A DNA stretch of 64,000 nt from Jaltomata sinuosa (lineage: Eukaryota; Streptophyta; Magnoliopsida; Solanales; Solanaceae). The notes below the pieces were generated by a model. That model was given only the letters and a program-made list of their open reading frames with translations. It searched no databases and was not told the DNA's origin. The stretch is from positions 35,655 through 99,654 of the forward strand of contig QJPP01004049.1 of assembly GCA_003996215.1 (NCBI GenBank). Reading direction: 5' to 3'. Positions 1 to 10,136 of the stretch are shown one piece after another (position 1 is the stretch's first letter; each line of letters opens with the position of its first letter). Made by a program: the position numbers and the translations under genes.

Positions 1-841
1 GTAGGCAAACGGCTCACAACAACTCCTATCAGCCCTGCACAGGCCCAACAACTACTCAGCAGATATAACCAGCCTAAAAGTATAATCTCTATGTCCGGGA
101 CTCGCTGACATTCCCCAATAACCCACCATCTATGTTCCAGAGTCAATACAAGGCCACACAGAACAACAAGGGTAATATACAATACTACGCGAATACTACA
201 AACAATGCATAAAATGATGGACGAACAAGGTGGGCAAGGTCTGGGGTACCAACCTATAACAACCCACCCAAGGATATTAATTAATGCAGTTATAGCCTAT
301 ATACGCAGAGTCTAGGTAGGAAAGCCATAACCTATATGTCATCCGATGACTAGCTGCGGGAACATCATTGTCCAGACTCGAACTGCTCCAAGAAGCTCCA
401 AATCACAAAAGAATACTTTTAACTGAAGTCCCAAAGGCGTCTCTATAAACCCTGACCAACCAAGGTAATGGAACAATTGCTAGAATCGACAAGGCTGCAA
501 GAACAAGCCATAGCCATTTGATAAGGTGTTAATGTGACACTCACGACCAGCCAACTCCAAAACATAAGATGAGGCCAATAACAACAATAAATGGTAGCTA
601 AATCCAACAACAATATGTTAACCACATCTCAAAGGAGCGACGAGCTCCCGAGGCACTATTTCAAGGCGTACTTCACGTTGTCCAATCGAATCACTATCGT
701 ATGCGATCCCAAAAAGAATCGCACAAATTCCCAATCCCTCCAGCACCTTACCACAACCAGAAGACCACAACAATAACCAAACATAACAAGATAAAGGGGA
801 TGTCCAAAGCCACAAATCCAAAATACCACTTCGTGACTAGA
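1..841 (-). repeat. Partial LTR of gypsy family D
   Basis: The first ~830 bases are repeated nearly word for word at about 2850-3860, an offset of 2843-2844 bases, inside the complete LTR at 887-4588. Relative to that LTR this copy lacks about 175 bases corresponding to 3680-3855, and it continues off the left edge. It lies next to the primer-site remnant at 842-886. On the minus strand the order is therefore full LTR, primer site, then mid-LTR sequence, which is an element whose whole coding interior has been lost. The short ORFs here are not coding. Confidence 0.75.
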
Positions 842-886
842 AGCTATCACCATGACACCGGTGAACCTAGGGCTCTGATACCAAGC
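842..886 (-). other. Primer-binding site remnant of gypsy element D
   Basis: Read on the minus strand, the LTR end GGGTCGTGACA is followed after four bases by TGGTATCAGAGCC (plus positions 871-883), which matches the initiator-methionine tRNA primer site used by many plant retrotransposons. About 30 further bases remain before the sequence jumps into a partial LTR at 841. This fixes the orientation of LTR D. No gag or pol follows. Confidence 0.8.
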
Positions 887-3800
887 TGTCACGACCCGAT
901 TTCTCAAGTCATGATAGCACCTACAACCCCCAGTAGGCGAACCAATTCCCGTAGCCCGGAAGAACTAGTAATGGGATACTACCTAACCAATACTCTTAAC
1001 AAACTGAGATAAACAGAAGCAGAATGTAAAGATAAGACAACGTGGAAGCAATTTACCCAAATATATACATCATGAAGCTACACCAACCCCAAGACTTGGT
1101 ATCGACATTACATAAGCTTCTAATAGAATACAAGTGCTAGAAGTAACAAAATGATAAGTACAACTATCTCCAAATATACAAAGAGTAACAGTACAAAAGA
1201 TGAGATGTAGACAAGCCCCAACCATCAGGCGCTCACCCTTGTCTCGAATATCCAAAAGTTTCACGAGTCTCCAATGCGTTTAACATCGAAAGATCGGCTA
1301 ATATCTGCACCAAAAAGTGCAGAAGTATGGTATGAGTACCAAAACCATGGGTACTCAGTAGGTATCATCGGTCGACTGAGGGCATGTAAGATATAAACGT
1401 AGTAAGTAACAGATAGCAAGAAAGCAGTCACTGAAGCAATAAGCAAGGCACAAGGAGCTAACACAGATCATCCATAACCAAGAGCTTTAAGTAACACATG
1501 CTAGCACAGAGATACAATTACATAGAATCACATGTGAAGGAAAGGAAAACGCACCTGGAGTCCTTGCACAATAATATAAGTAAGTAGAGAGAGAGTTGAG
1601 AAAATGGCGGTATATCGGTAACCTCAAGTAGAAGGAAAAGACGGAGAGCAATCTAACATACTCAAAATGGAATCAACCAGTATAAGGAAATCATAACACC
1701 GATCCAATCATATGATATCATAACCAGGGAATCACCTCACAAGTAACACCCTAGGATGAAATAACTAAACCACAATAACCGAGAGATACCACTCAGCTTC
1801 CCACAAGAATAGAACCAGAGTCTCACACTCTGCTCAGAAGGCCACACAAAAGTGCCTCAATAAGATATGACTCTAAAGCCCTCTCAATAATTAAAAATAC
1901 CACAACCAAAGCCTCAATAGGCTAGCCATCACTAATCTTTCATGAACCAGGTGCCAAGACAAGCTCTAAATAAAGACAGGAGTAAATATAGTCTACCTAC
2001 AGTCCCAACAGTCGCCAATACAACCGAGGAACACAATCAAGTGAAAGCAAACCCTACGGCATCCCATACTACCGGAGCGTACTCTGAACGCACAGCAAAC
2101 AAGGGTGGAATCCAATGCATGATATGATATGATATGATGTGTGAAATAGAACCTCTATATGTAACTCCTCCAGTGCAAATCGGGCCCAGCAGGCAGGTTC
2201 TATGGAAGGACTCAACCTGTATACTTCTACTCCAATGTATACCCTTCCCTCCGGTGCATGCAGCCCGTAGCCCCAGGCCCAGAGCGGCAAGGTCCATGGA
2301 GGTCCCCGACCCCATACTAAAACTCAGTATCAAGACATGTCATCCGGAAGAAAGTCCGGGATCAAGATAGAGAACCAGTCTCAAATATGCATGCCCAGAC
2401 CCTGTCCAGGACTAAAGTGGTAGAAAATGCCTCAAAAACCCCTCCAAGGGTGCCCGGGAGTAACCGGGTCTAAAACTGTAGTAAATCAAGTCTAGTGCTC
2501 CGCCCCGCAGAGACTAATATCAGTAATAAAATCAAGTCTGGTGCACTGCTCTGCAGAGACTAGTATCAATAGTAAAATTAAGTCCGGTGCTCTGCCCCGC
2601 AGAGACTAGTATCAGTAATAAAATCAAGTCTGGTGCTCTGCCCCGCAGATACTATTACCAGTAATAAAATCAGTGCAAAAACATCCAAAAATCCTCTTTT
2701 CTATCATCAACAGTACCAAAAAAGGGCCTCTAGGGTCATGGAGATTTAGGAAAACTGTCAGTAGTGGCTCGCAGCCAAAACTGTAGTAAAACATGCAGGG
2801 GAAAACCTTTTTCATGGATGATATACTTGCACACAAATATAAAAAAAGCCAAAAGGCTCACAACAACTTCTATCAGCCCTGCACAGGCCCAACAGCTACT
2901 CAGCAGACATAACCAGCCTAAAAGTATAATCTCTATGTCCGGGACTCGCTGACATTCCCCAATAACCCACCATCTATGTTCCAGAGTCAATACAAGGCCA
3001 CACAGAACAACAAGGGTAATATACAATACTACGCGAATACTACAAACAATGCATAAAATAACGGACGAACAAGGTGGGCAAGGTCTGGGGTACCAACCTA
3101 TAACAACCCACCCAAGGATATTAATTAATGCAGTTATAGCCTACATACGCAGAGTCTAGGTAGGAAAGCCATAACCTACATGTCATCCGATGACTAGCTG
3201 CGGGAACAGCGTTGTCCAGACTTGAACTGCTCCAAGAAGCTCCAAATCACAAAAGAATACTTTTAACTGAAGTCCAAAAGGCGTCTCTATGAACCCTGAC
3301 CAACCAAGGTAATGGAACAATTGCTAGAATCGACAAGGCTGCAAGAACGAGCCATAGCCATTTGATAAGGTGTTAATGTCACACTCATGACCAGCCAACT
3401 CCAAAACATAAGATGAGGCCAATAACAACAATAAATGGCAGCTAAATCCAACAACAATATGTTAACAACATCTCAAAGGAGCGACGAGCTCCCGAGGCAC
3501 TATTTCAAGGCGTACTTCACGTTGTCCAATCCAATCACTATCGTATGCGATCCCAAAAAGAATCGCACAATTTCCCAATCCCTCCAGAACCTTACCACAA
3601 CTAGAACACCACAACAATAACCAAACATAACAAGATAAAGGGGCTGTCCAAAGCCACAAATCCAAAATACCACTCTGTGGCTCAGAAATCCATAAAACAA
3701 TACTAGAACATATAATAACGAAGGAGGGTCGTAGGGGAGAGATTTCCTTGACAAAAATATTCAATATCCCAAGATTAACAACCTGCCTCCTTGCAGGAAC

Positions 3801-4588
3801 AACAAACACATCCAAATCCAACAAGAAACTACTACAAGTTATCGAAAAATACAACTTTTCGTGACTAGAAGCTTAGAATCTTGATTCAACAAGTAGATAA
3901 GTGTACGGGATCCATACCTCGCCAATATAACTCCGTAGATACTGCCAAATTATAAGAAAACACCTGCTGGCTAGCTGCATCAACACCCACGAAGATACGC
4001 CATGAAATCGACGGGGAAAACTATACCAAAATGACGAGCTCGCGACGTAGAGCAACTTCTGTTAAACTTCTGAATTGAAAGGATCAAAGTCCATTGATTA
4101 TTTAGGGACTTCACCTCTGATTTTTAGTGCATTTTGGGTTAAAATAATGAGTTAAAAAGAAGGAGAAATCAGCTTTTATAAGCTGAACCGACTTAGGATG
4201 TGGGCCCCACTTTGACGTGCCTGCTTGTGCAGTCTTACAAAAATGTGATTATCTCTCTATTCTGAAGTCATATGGACAAACGATTTAGTGCGTTGGAAAC
4301 TAGACTCGTAGACCTTCTATTTGGTATATTTGGGGCCCACTAACTCTTTATAGATAGGGAGAAACACCCCAAGACATTTAACCCAAATTTGAAGAGAATT
4401 CCTTAAAGGAATTTACAATAACTTTTTCTGACTTTTGTTTCGCAACTTGCTTGACTTCAAAACTTATCATACGACCATTTTTCCATTACAATACCTCATA
4501 ACTCATCCTTCTTAGTATATTAGACACTATTAGTCATACCCCAAAGACACGAGTTACTTTAAACCTTCCAAACGGGCGAGGTGTTACA
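887..4588 (-). repeat. Full LTR of gypsy family D (3.7 kb)
   Basis: On the minus strand it begins TGTAACACCTC (plus 4588) and ends GGGTCGTGACA (plus 887), directly followed by the primer site. It is related to the plus-strand LTR at 31598-34201 and to the solo LTR at 36185-39300. Shared landmarks include the block around 4290-4340, the CCCGGGAC-type word near 2440-2460 and the R-region block at 1340-1380. It contains a four-unit 46-bp tandem repeat. Very long LTRs of this kind are typical of some plant gypsy families. No target duplication can be checked because the other LTR is incomplete. Confidence 0.8.
2488..2671. repeat. 46-bp tandem repeat, four units, inside LTR D
   Basis: Four head-to-tail units start at 2488, 2534, 2580 and 2626, exactly 46 bases apart. 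Each contains GGTGCTCTGCCCCGCAGA with one or two changes, followed by a TATCAGTAATAAAATC-like tail. The solo LTR at 37540-37640 has a related but less regular stretch. The exact period with few changes suggests recent slippage or unequal exchange. Confidence 0.85.
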
Positions 4589-4859
4589 CGAGGCATTTCT
4601 TTAACTCGAACTTTTGGGTAAGGGATTCCTTTGATCTAGAACCTTGGTTAAATTCTTTGATATTACCAAGAATGTTGTCGGAAGTCAACGATTTTCAAAA
4701 TTGAAGCTCTAAAATGAGGAACATCCATAAAGACCAAACAAACGGCCCAGGCACCAAACTACCGGTCCCGACAAGCCATAAATGACTTGGGCCGCTACAA
4801 GTAAGCTCTAATGGTACAAGAAAGGCGAAAACGTGTAAATGACCGGAATGGTAATTACA
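4589..4859 (-). repeat. LTR 5'-tip fragment of element C
   Basis: On the minus strand it starts TGTAATTACC at plus 4859 and resembles the first ~270 bases of LTRs A and B. It follows directly on element C's RT coding sequence, so it looks like the 3' LTR start of that element after an internal deletion. It ends where LTR D (887-4588) begins, suggesting D inserted here or that the two were joined by rearrangement. Confidence 0.65.
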
Positions 4860-5464
4860 TCCTTATGCTCCCTTAACTCAACTGGAGCCATACGATATGA
4901 AGTAATTGAAATGGGCCTGGTGCCTGGTTCTAACTCAATGGAAAAGTCTATATCACGCTCAGGTGGAAGTCTTGGTAGGTCAGTTGGGAACACATCTACA
5001 AACTCTCTAACCACATGGACTGACTCAGGAGAATAAGTGTTGGTGCTCACATCCTGGACATCTATTATATAAGCCAAACACTCGTGCAAAATCAACTTCT
5101 TAGCTTGAAGATAAGAAATGATCCCAAATGGTGCACAACTAATAAAACTATACCACATAACCAGGGATACACTGGGCATTGCTAAGGTAACGGTCTTGAC
5201 ACAACAATCCAAAACCTCTTGGTGAGGGGATAACCAGTCTATGCCCAAAATCACATCAAAATCTAGCATATCTAATATCATCAAATCAGACCAAGTCTCA
5301 AGACCACCAAAAGCTACCAAGCATGATCTAACAATCCGATCCACTACTAAAGAATTACCTACCGGGGAAGCAATAGAAAAAGGGAACAAATAATGGCTCA
5401 CCAGCCAACCCCAAGCAAGGAATAAAGTAGGCAGAAATATACGAACATGAACAAGCAGGATCAA
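4860..5464 (-). pseudogene. Gypsy protease and RT N-terminus, element C
   Basis: The minus-strand frame encodes the C-terminal half of a retroviral-type aspartic protease, with the family signature F-D-V-I-L-G-I-D-W-L near 5240. The usual linker to reverse transcriptase follows: an E-F-x-D-V-F-P block, then P-x-R-D-I-D-F and the M-A-P-x-E-L-R-E block near 4870. The frame then runs into non-pol sequence at the LTR tip (4859). RT catalytic motifs, RNase H and integrase are missing. The N-terminal protease half carrying the catalytic Asp is poorly preserved upstream. This is a deleted relic. Confidence 0.85.
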
Positions 5465-6969
5465 ACAATGCTAGGGCTGATTGACAACAAATAGAGATCA
5501 TACATGTGATCACCGTAACTGAGGCATCGGCCTCTGGTCTACCAAGGATTGTATAGAACTACCGTTGACCTCTACTGGACTGACTTCCATCTCAACCACC
5601 TAACCTGCCATGCTGGGCAGTACCCTTACCCCGGACACCACCACCTCTGACCAGTGGATGCACTACTCTTAGAGGCTGAGCTAGTTGAGTGGGTGGCTGA
5701 ACTGTACCCTGCTATGGGCAATCTCTGTCAAAATGACCGATAATACAACACTCATAAAAAATCCCTAATGGACTACCCTGGCATGATGAACTAGTTAAAC
5801 CTGTATGGCCACCACGTCCTGATGCCTCATTTAATGTGCCCCTCAATGACTTACCGGAACTCGGCCCACTGAACACATGATGACTACTTTAACCATGCTG
5901 AATAACCTAACTATGATCAAACTGAGGCCCATCTGAATCCTGAAGTGATGCTTGAACTGGTTGGTTAGACTGGCCTAAATGTTGTTGTGGTGGATATCCT
6001 CTGTACCACTGACCGGAACCTCTACCGGTGGAGCAAGAACCACTGTAACCACCCTGATGGCATGGTTTCTTATCTCTTCCTCGAGGTCCTAGCGATGTAA
6101 GTCCTCTATAATGCGGGCATGGTATACTATCGCCTGAAACAACTGCCCACTAGCAACTAGTATCTATGCAGTTCAGTCCTCATCCCCTAAACAAATCGAC
6201 GAATTCGGTTTGGCTCTATAAGAATGATCATAGCCACAAATTAAGCCAACTGGTTAAAGCGGGTCTCATACTCAGACACTCTCATAGACCCCTACATCAA
6301 CTGGGTAAACTGATCCCTACGATACTCATGGTTACACTGCGACAAAAACTTGGCCATAAAAGCCTCATAGAACTCCCTCTATGTCAACTAAGGAGTCTCA
6401 GGGTGCTTGCAAGCTACCTGGTCCATCCACCAAAGCTTAGCTGGCCCCTCCAGCTGATTGTTATAATCCACTCCGTTGGCATCCAACTGACCAAGGTGAT
6501 GAAGCTCTCCTTAGAGGTAGAAATAAACTCATAGGCATCCTGTTCGAGAGCATCAAAGAACCTCGGTGGGGATAGTCTCAAAAATTGGCCCCATGCCTTC
6601 TACTTTGACTCTAACATAACTTGGAGATGAGCAAGAGGCTGAGCGACTGTAGGCACTAAAAGGACCTGTTCATGAGGAGCCACAGTAGCAGGCTGCACTC
6701 CAGAACTCGAACACCCAAGGCTGCCCCCTGAGCGGATGTTTGGGCCATATCGAAAGGCTGACCCCCAACCATGCTCAATAACTAAAAAAGCAGACTCAGG
6801 ATATCTGGTGTAGGTGCTGGGGCTAGTGCTGATATTGATGGTGCTACTGTCCCTGGTGGCACCTGCGTTGCTCCTTAGTCCACGGGTTGCTGGTCCAAAA
6901 CTAGCTCAGGCTCATACTAGACCTCAGGAGCTCAAACTAGTTCCACTGCTCAGGAACGTCCTCAACCTC
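5465..6969 (-). pseudogene. Gypsy gag pseudogene, element C
   Basis: Minus-strand reading gives a typical plant gypsy Gag: the M-x-V-x-E-Y-E-x-R-F-N-Q-L-A capsid block near 6220-6290, an R-I-R-R-F-V-like stretch near 6190, a Q/G/P-rich tail, and a knuckle at 5718-5759. In the C-x2-C-x4-H-x4-C knuckle the first Cys codon reads Phe. Several in-frame stops, mostly TAG where CAG or TGG is expected, break the frame. Gag should package genomic RNA, but this copy cannot make a full protein. It abuts an LTR end at 6970 with no primer site between, so its 5' untranslated region is also lost. Confidence 0.75.
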
Positions 6970-7653
6970 TGTCACAACCTAATTTCTTAGGTCATGATGG
7001 CACCTACAATCTCCTGTAGTCAAACCAATTCGCATATCTCGGAATAGTTAGTAATTTTCCACTACCTAAGTGAAGCACACATAATAAGGATAAAAATCAG
7101 AAGAAGGTAAAGAAGGCATAGCAAAACAAAGGAAACCTAAATATATACAAAATATTACACTATCCCATGACCTGGTCTCATAAGTACATGAGCCACTACT
7201 AAAGATACAAAGTGCAAGAGAGAGCAAAAATAAAATATACAATTGTCTCTGAATATACAAAATAGTCAGTTGTTCCAAAAGAAGAGATATAGCCAAGCCC
7301 CAGTGGCCAAAAGCTCACCCTATGTCTCAGATATCCCAAAAGCTGCATGAATTCCCCATATCAATGGCGATGTCCCACACTAGGATATGCACCAGGAAGA
7401 TGCAGAAGTGTAGTAAGAGCACTAACTGCATAAGCAACGGGTACCTAGTAGACATTATAGGCCGATTGGGCACTTATAAAATATAAAAGCAGTAGATAGC
7501 ATATAAGGATAGAAAAGGGTCACAGAAGCAAATAGAGTGAAGTACAAAGAAGCTAGCAACAAATAGAAGACATAAAAGAACACACGTGTACTAAGCTAGC
7601 CACAAAAGATGTATCACAGAACACAAATGTAAGAGTAGAGAACGCACTTGGGT
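6970..7653 (-). repeat. LTR 3'-end fragment next to gag C
   Basis: It begins on the plus strand TGTCACAACCT, the reverse complement of a gypsy LTR 3' end, and runs parallel to 34202-34890 for about 680 bases. It contains the R-region block at about 7430-7470 (GGGTACC followed by the GGCCGATTGGGCAC stretch). It stops at about 7653, where the sequence switches to RNase H coding. Bases 7549-7600 are the apparent template of the inverted 52-bp filler at 8249-8300. Confidence 0.75.
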
Positions 7654-8240
7654 CAGTTCCTGTGGAATCTAAAGGTCACTCCTTCACTACCAAGAATACC
7701 TAGCTGCCCATACTCATTGCCTTCTGGCTCAAGGAATTCGCTACCTCATTTGCCTTGCCCGGATGATAGAGAATAGAGATATCATAGTCCTTCAGTAACT
7801 CAAACCACTTGTGTTGCCTCAAATTTAGATTCTTCCGGCTGAAGATGTACTAAAGACTATAATGGTCCATAAAGATCTCACAATACACCATATAGATAGT
7901 GCCTCCAAATCTTTAACGCGAAGTCTACCATCTTAACTCCAAGTCATGGTTGGGGTAGTTCCTCTCATCAAACTTCATCTGTCTAGAGGAATAAGCAATC
8001 ACTCATCCCTATTACATCAACACATAACCCAACCCAACTTAAGAAGCATCACAATAAGTAGTAAACCCCTGGCCCTTAACCAAAATAGTAAGAATCAGAG
8101 TTGAAGTCAATAAGGCCTTGAGCTTCAGAAAGCTTTCCTCACACTCGTTAGACCACTAAAAAGGGAAATTCTGCTAAGTCAATCTAGTCAATAGAGCTAC
8201 TATAGAAGAAAAACCCTTCATAAACCATCTGTGGTAACAT
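7654..8240 (-). pseudogene. Displaced gypsy RNase H/RT fragment
   Basis: This matches element F at about 29490-30060 almost base for base, including shared stop codons, so it belongs to the same subfamily. On the minus strand it encodes the thumb end of RT and most of RNase H, including the tether D-A-L-S region near 7730. It breaks abruptly on both sides, at the LTR fragment (7653) and at the EPRV junction zone (8240). The F copy continues past the equivalent of the right break. It is an isolated scrap between an LTR and the viral insertion. Confidence 0.75.
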
Positions 8241-8248
8241 CTTCTATC

Positions 8249-8300
8249 GCTAGCTTAGTACACTTGTGTTCTTTTATGTCTTCTATTTGTTGCTAGCTTC
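8249..8300 (-). repeat. 52-bp inverted templated filler at EPRV edge
   Basis: The 52 bases are the reverse complement of 7549-7600, about 650-750 bases to the left, with one visible mismatch. The related LTR copy near 34787 differs at several positions, so the nearby copy is the better template. The filler sits between the broken gypsy fragment and the first viral base. Small inverted inserts copied from a nearby site are a known outcome of polymerase-theta or synthesis-dependent end joining. Confidence 0.8.
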
Positions 8301-8786
8301 CCTGTATCAGAGCCATGTTGGCAGTATACATCCTTAGCATGAGCGGCTAAACACATATACTGTCTAAGGTATGGCAAATTATTTTAAGATGTATTTTAAT
8401 AATTTACTTTAAGATGTTCGTTTATATAAGATTATTGTTTTATATAGCCTGTTCCTGTAAATTGTTTCTATACCAGGTGTGAGGTATTCATTCTTTCCTA
8501 AGTGTGTGAGGTAGCTGAATAATACCCGGTGCGTACGTTGGCTAGCCCGATTTAAAGGTCGTTAAGCCAGGAGGGCGTCTAGACCTGTTAATGGTGATCC
8601 CGTAGCCAAGATAACTCTAGGAAAGAACAGATGTAAAACCAAGAGAACCTCCCTTAGAAACCTATTATTAGGATCTTTAATATGTATGACAATATTCTGT
8701 ATATGCTAACATGCTTATTGTATTATTATTATTATACTTGTTAAAGGATTTTGCACTGTAATCCCCTAAGATAGTATTCTCTCAAA
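8301..8786 (+). other. EPRV leader, left copy
   Basis: This ~486-base untranslated stretch runs from the viral primer-binding site to the movement-protein start. A short hairpin can form near 8322-8363, where CAGTATACATCCTTAG pairs imperfectly with CTAAACACATATACTG. Caulimovirid pregenomic RNA leaders are long and structured with small upstream ORFs, and this fits. The last ~135 bases are repeated in reverse at 20857-20988. The promoter that would feed this leader in a circular genome is not upstream here but 5.2 kb away at the palindrome. Confidence 0.7.
8303..8319 (+). promoter_or_regulatory. Viral minus-strand primer-binding site
   Basis: The sequence TGTATCAGAGCCATGTT matches the caulimovirid primer site TGGTATCAGAGCC(ATG), complementary to the 3' end of initiator Met-tRNA, with one G missing. 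In circular pararetroviral DNA this is also the site of the minus-strand discontinuity. The host/virus boundary lies at or within two bases of it. Confidence 0.8.
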
Positions 8787-10136
8787 ATGGAAAATAATCA
8801 ACATATTTTAAACAGTATTAATTTATCTTCTCAAGTAAGTAAGATTGCTAAGTTAGAAAATGATCTTCAAAATTGGAATATACCCCAAGAACCTTTTAAA
8901 AAGATTTACCATTTAGGTAATTTCAGTTTCATTACTAGGCATAATTTTAAGACCTGTGAGTCTACTATTGCTATTAATAATTCTTTAGAGATTATTCGCT
9001 TGCTAAAAGATAACGATATCAATTGTTATAAAACTGATTACATTTATTTACATATTGGTTTGGTTCAAGTGGCTGTCAAGCCTCTTTTTCGAAAAGGCTT
9101 AGATATTCCTGTTTGTGTCCTCCTTAGAGATGATCGTTTTCTTAATTTTGATGATTCTTTATTAGGAGTCCTCCAGAGTAACCTTGCTGATGGCCCGGTA
9201 TACTTTAATTATTATCCTAACTTTTCAGTTGACATTAATGATCCTAATGTCATGGATTCTTTGACCCTCAACGTCAAGACTAAGAATTTGAATAGCAAAG
9301 ACAATACTCGAGAGATAGCAATTGTCTATAGAGTATATTACAGGATTATGACGACCACTCTGGCACCAAAATCTCGTATTGAGAGACAAAAAGGTGTTAC
9401 TATGCTTATGGAGGCCAACCATGAACATAGTACTATTTTTGTCCCTAGACTCCTCAAATGGAATGATGTCCTCTCCAGCAATGGTTGGCACTTTGATGCC
9501 ATAACCCAACCTTTCTCATCTCACTCTGAGAGATCTCAAATTGAAAGGGTCATACATTTCCCCGATGGATCTACAGAACTCAAATTCCTTGACAATTCTA
9601 TAACGATATCCTCATCTCATCGAAGGTCGTCCTATTTTAGTCCTTCAACTTCATGTCCTATTAGACCTGTTTCCAGACCACCTTATTCTTCAAAACCCCC
9701 AGAGGAAGTAGAAACTATTATAGTCGATAATGACAAGGGAAAAGTCACTGGAGTAGACTTTTCGGGAGAAATCCCCAAAGTCTTTTACCAGGATCTCCCC
9801 ACTATCCCCAGTGCTAGTGAAATGGCACCTCCTCAAGAGGATAAAACAGGGTGGATCAAAATGATCAAAGCAGGCAGTACCTTCAGTCCTGACCAAAATA
9901 TCCTTCATAAACTCTGGACCCATCCTGAAAACCAAACTAAGAGGAAGAGGTATGTTGCTACTTATACTCTTCAACAAATAGAAGCCTTCAGAGATTCCTG
10001 GATGGTAGACATGAAAAGAATAGGTTGCGAAATCGAATTCTTTAAATGGTTTGAAATGAATGGTAAGATCGATAACCAGATCGAATCTCTTCAAGTCATT
10101 ATCAACAAATGGTATAAACTTCTAACAAAGTTGTAG
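8787..10136 (+). CDS. EPRV movement protein, intact ORF (left copy)
   Basis: This 449-codon ORF from ATG 8787 to TAG 10134-10136 has no stop. Roughly residues 60-240 look like the 30K-superfamily movement proteins of caulimovirids: the I-G-L-V-Q-V region, the hydrophobic P-V-C-V-L-L-R-D-D-R strand near residue 110 and the conserved Asp/Gly area around 125-180. Such proteins line plasmodesmata with tubules for cell-to-cell spread. Residues 280-350 are Ser/Pro-rich and low complexity; the tail beyond 380 is charged and may be helical. The start matches the other arm (20856). The next ORF overlaps its end in another frame. There is no viral promoter upstream, so an intact frame does not imply expression. 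Confidence 0.85.
   Translation: MENNQHILNSINLSSQVSKIAKLENDLQNWNIPQEPFKKIYHLGNFSFITRHNFKTCESTIAINNSLEIIRLLKDNDINCYKTDYIYLHIGLVQVAVKPLFRKGLDIPVCVLLRDDRFLNFDDSLLGVLQSNLADGPVYFNYYPNFSVDINDPNVMDSLTLNVKTKNLNSKDNTREIAIVYRVYYRIMTTTLAPKSRIERQKGVTMLMEANHEHSTIFVPRLLKWNDVLSSNGWHFDAITQPFSSHSERSQIERVIHFPDGSTELKFLDNSITISSSHRRSSYFSPSTSCPIRPVSRPPYSSKPPEEVETIIVDNDKGKVTGVDFSGEIPKVFYQDLPTIPSASEMAPPQEDKTGWIKMIKAGSTFSPDQNILHKLWTHPENQTKRKRYVATYTLQQIEAFRDSWMVDMKRIGCEIEFFKWFEMNGKIDNQIESLQVIINKWYKLLTKL

Noticed and set aside
2464..2680. Possible CRISPR-like array
   Set aside because: The 46-base units are contiguous with no unique spacers, in a plant LTR; it is a minisatellite.
6166..6534. 122-codon plus-strand ORF
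   Set aside because: Antisense to the gag capsid block of element C, which has the recognisable motif.
8303..8319. Reading the TATCAGAGCC motif as a gypsy primer site following the LTR filler
   Set aside because: The 52-bp filler is not an LTR end, the following CATGTTGG differs from gypsy primer flanks here, and viral leader and coding sequence follow.
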